Assembly (NCBI GenBank): GCA_905221605.1
Contig: CAJNDS010002768.1
Coordinates: 229,501-293,500, forward strand
From: Symbiodinium natans
Lineage: Eukaryota; Sar; Dinophyceae; Suessiales; Symbiodiniaceae
Reading direction: 5' to 3'
DNA: 64,000 bases
A program made the position numbers and the translations under genes. Below the pieces are notes generated by a model that worked only from the letters and a program-made list of their open reading frames with translations, was not told where the DNA came from and searched no databases. Of this stretch, positions 61,577 to 64,000 are shown piece after piece. The stretch's first letter is position 1, and each line of letters opens with the position of its first letter.

Positions 61577-62861
61577 TCTAATGAAGAAGGGAGGCCCCTC
61601 CCAGAGACTTGAGCTCGTCCTCGCCTGTGATGGGCAGGACGTCCTTACCATGCAGGACTGAGTTTAGGGTTTAGGGTTTAGGGTTTAGGGTTTAGGGTTT
61701 AGGGTTTAGGGATTAAACTTACACCTTAAACCCTGAACCCTAAACCCCAGACCCTAACAACCCAAGCCGCCTGAACGGTAGAATCCCAAACTCGGGGGTG
61801 GGGGGGGGGGGGGTTCATCCCAAACTCAAAGCTTGAACTCCAAAACGCCAAAGTTCAGGGGTTCAGGGCTTAGGATTTTCGACTTACAGGGCTTAGGGTT
61901 CAGGGCTTCGGGTTTCGGGGTTGGGTGTTAAGACGAAGATAGCGGGCGAGGGAGTCAGCTTACAGTAAACTCCAAAAAGTTGGAACGTCCTTATCCCCAT
62001 ACCCCAAAAAGTATACTAAAGGGAATCCCAGCTCCAATCATCCTTAAACCATGTTACACCTTTCTGGAGTTCCTAAACCCTAAACCCTAAACCCTAAACC
62101 CTAAACCCTAAACCCTAAACCCTAAACCCTAAACCCTAAACCCTAAACCCTAAACCCTAAACCCATTTTGGACCAAAACTGTCGTAGGTTGCCCAAGCAG
62201 CCGAGAACAGCTTCTTCGATTTCATCGCATGCAGGAAGCTCTGGGCGTACACTTTGGCTGCCTGCCTGGCTTTGGTATAGGGTTTAGGGTTTAGGGTTTA
62301 GGGTTTAGGGTTTAGGGTTTAGGGTTTCGGGTTTAGGGTTTAGGGTCATAGGCGGCAATCCAGGCTTAAGTAAGCCGAGGGTTAAGTTAAAGAGGGCATG
62401 GACTTGGGATGTTGCCCCTTAAAGGCATTAGACTAACAGCCCTTGAAAAGGATCATCATAGGGGGTACTATACTCCCTATTAAGGATTGTTAGTATAAGG
62501 GTTTAGGTTATAGGGTTTAGGGTTCCCAAGGCATCGGCTTCTGTAAGGCGCTTCGTCATGGATGAGGAGCCTAGCAACCAATCGAGTCTCGAGGTAGAAT
62601 GCTCAAGAGCCCGGCATTTGGGGGCTAGTATGAACCCCCCCCCCCCCCTGACCAAAACACATGAATAAATAAATAAATAAATAAAGGGCTTACACATTGA
62701 CTTGTAAGTATCACAGGGCTTTCGTGGTGTTCAGGGTTTTGGGAATTCGGGCGGAGGTCTCTCTGGGAGCTCATGCGTGTTTTTAGTAGGGAGACAAGGA
62801 CCATAAGAAGCATTCCTCGCAGCAACAAGCATGTATACATTCTCCAGAAATCCTCCACCAT
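61577..62861 (-). CDS. Small gene with possible membrane segment, start to stop
   Basis: Possible start ATG 62861-62859: MVEDFWRMYTCLLLRGMLLM, VLVSLLKTRM, one hydrophobic segment of about 19 residues, continuing to about 62700. Then 62630-62530 (CRALEHSTSRLDWLLGSSSM, TKRLTEADALG), 62275-62185 (ARQAAKVYAQSFLHAMKSKK, LFSAAWATYD) and 61660-61577 (DVLPITGEDELKSLGGASLL, H, TAG at 61579-61577). Between the first two exons lies a C-tract with TAAA repeats. No family is recognised. Orientation is N-terminal anchor followed by a soluble helical part, by inference. Confidence 0.45.
61968..62073 (+). mobile_element. Family VII small element
   Basis: AAACTCCAAAAAGTTGGAAC left and TTTCTGGAGTTCC right. 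It is about 85 percent like 20262-20160 by eye and lies in the opposite orientation. Confidence 0.65.
62073..62165 (-). repeat. Telomere-type array CCCTAAA
   Basis: About thirteen perfect units directly abutting the end of the family VII element. Confidence 0.95.
62404..62500. mobile_element. Family III element, right end replaced by telomere-type repeat
   Basis: TTGGGATGTTGCCCCTTAAA left; the right arm reads AAGGATTGTTAGTATAAGGG and then passes straight into TTTAGGTTATAGGGTTTAGG where GGGAACATCCCAA is expected. The telomere-type sequence begins at the break. Confidence 0.65.
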
Positions 62862-63392
62862 AAACCCCAAACCCTAAACCACCCTCAAACCCTAAACCCT
62901 ATAAAGCTTCCCCGAAGAGAGGTTGAACCCTAAACCCTACACCCTACACCCTAAAGCCTGAACCCTAAACCCTAAACCCTAAACCCTAAACCCAAGGGGG
63001 CGGTCTAAGCTCCAAGCTCTGACGACTCAGGAAAGGTGAGGGACCCCCTACGCCCTACAACCCCAAAGGCTGCCTAAGACCTGCATCCTAAACCCTAATC
63101 CCTAAACCCTAAACCCTAGACCCTAAACCCTAAACCCTAATCCAGCTCCCAGGACCGAAAGCCCGAAAACCCTTCGAGCCCCAGAAAGCCCAAAGGAAGG
63201 TTTAGGTTAGGGTTTAGGGTTTAGGGTTTAGGGTTTGGGGTTTAGGTTTTAGGGTTTAGGTTTTAGGGTTTAGGGTTTGGGGTTTAGGGTTTGGGGTTTA
63301 GGGTTTGGGGTTTAGGGTTTAGGGTTTAGGGTTTGACGACGCTGGCCCTGCAACTCACGTAGCTCCTCGTTTCTTCCCCCCCCCCCCCCCCC

Positions 63393-63860
63393 CCCACGTG
63401 GCGTCAGCCAAGATGCTGTATGGGCCAGCACCTTCGAAGATAAGGCGTTTAGGGTTTAGGGTTTAGGGTTTAGGGTTCGGGCCTGGAGGCTTTGTAGGGT
63501 TTACCGTGTCACGGCGCGCCAAACACGAGCGCTACCGAAAGATTTCAACTGAAACGCCACTTGATCCCCTCGGCATCCTGAACCCGAAGCCCCAAGGCCT
63601 TTAGGGCTTCGGGCTTCGGGAGCCCAGATCGCCCAGGACCGCTAAACTCCCAAACCCACAACCCTAAACCCTAAACCCCAAAACCCTAAACCCTAAACCC
63701 TATACCCTAAACCCTAAACCCTAAACAAACTTACAGGGCTTGTCAGGCTCAGAATAGGGCTTGCAGTTCTGGGGATGTGGGTCACCGAAAGCTCTGGTCA
63801 AGGGCTGCCGGAAGGATTTCTTATACCACTCTCAAGGACTTCGTCATGGGCTCCAGCGTT
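63393..63860 (-). CDS. Candidate exons at the right edge
   Basis: 63860-63735 (two open segments, NAGAHDEVLES and PLTRAFGDPHPQNCKPYSEP), 63579-63546 (DAEGIKWRF) and 63447-63393 (LIFEGAGPYSILADATW), all minus. No family is recognised. Their gene extends beyond the window to the right, or its start is hidden. Confidence 0.4.
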
Positions 63861-63948
63861 ATCCTAAACCCTAAACCCTAAACCCTAAACCCTAAACCCT
63901 AAACCCTAAACCCTAAACCCTAAACCCTAAACCCTAGCCCCAAACCCT
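63860..63948 (-). repeat. Telomere-type array CCCTAAA
   Basis: About eleven perfect units with a degenerate right end. Confidence 0.95.
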
Positions 63949-64000
63949 AAACCCCAAATACCCTTGCAAGCCCTTCAGTGAGAGGCGAGGAACTGGCCCA

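Noticed and set aside
1-64000. Dinoflagellate spliced-leader gene, tRNA, 5S or U snRNA genes
   Set aside because: I looked for the CCGTAGCCATTTTGGCTCAAG leader, cloverleaf patterns and Sm-site RNAs by eye and found none; a covariance-model scan would be decisive.

Overview
This window looks like nuclear DNA of a dinoflagellate or a close alveolate relative. The evidence is: (i) hundreds of TTTAGGG/CCCTAAA telomere-type repeats scattered through the interior of the sequence in both orientations; (ii) introns that best fit GC-AG and GA-AG boundaries besides GT-AG, a known dinoflagellate trait; (iii) almost every decodable exon lies on the minus strand, matching the one-way gene blocks described in dinoflagellates; (iv) an AT-rich insert carries a cox3 fragment and GC-hairpins like those of dinoflagellate mitochondrial DNA. 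I cannot name the species.

At first sight the window is a desert of repeats, because long open frames are nearly absent. Read piecewise, the unique islands of 35-250 bases between the telomere-type tracts translate on the minus strand into protein-like exons, and in two cases successive islands rebuild a recognisable protein in the right order. The first, 13982 down to about 10835, encodes an NMN-adenylyltransferase-like domain fused to a DUF4291 domain. The second, about 27976 down to 26287, encodes a 2-oxoglutarate/Fe(II) oxygenase-like domain with HxD, distal His and Arg in order. In both, introns hold telomere-type tracts or small transposable elements.

Layout, left to right; genes are read right to left. 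1-2800: telomere tracts, a GC-rich tandem repeat and a G-tract. 3010-5345: unknown minus gene. 5617-8213: weak exons of mixed strand. 8580-10715: a small element split by a 2-kb AT-rich composite repeat. 10835-13982: NMNAT-DUF4291. 14417-16239: unknown gene with a start codon. 17133-18050: two exons. 18511-19596: small element split by mitochondrial DNA. 19602-22800: coiled-coil-rich gene. 23190-26071: Cys-rich CxxC gene. 26287-31930: oxygenase and its upstream exons. 32813-39104: exons of unknown genes. 39527-45580: gene with a signal-peptide-like start. 45953-52446: exons including a Walker A motif. 53567-59235: two gene ends plus upstream exons. 60140-63860: further exons.

At least seven dispersed small inverted-repeat families (80-500 bases) sit between exons. 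Exon coordinates are hand-read and usually good to within about 10 bases; joins are certain only where stated. Exon groups of unknown function are inferences from open frame, codon texture and splice-like edges, and need transcript support. No rRNA, tRNA, CRISPR array or spliced-leader gene was recognised. Stretches not listed hold telomere-type repeats, their degenerate derivatives, or short unique sequence in which I see nothing.
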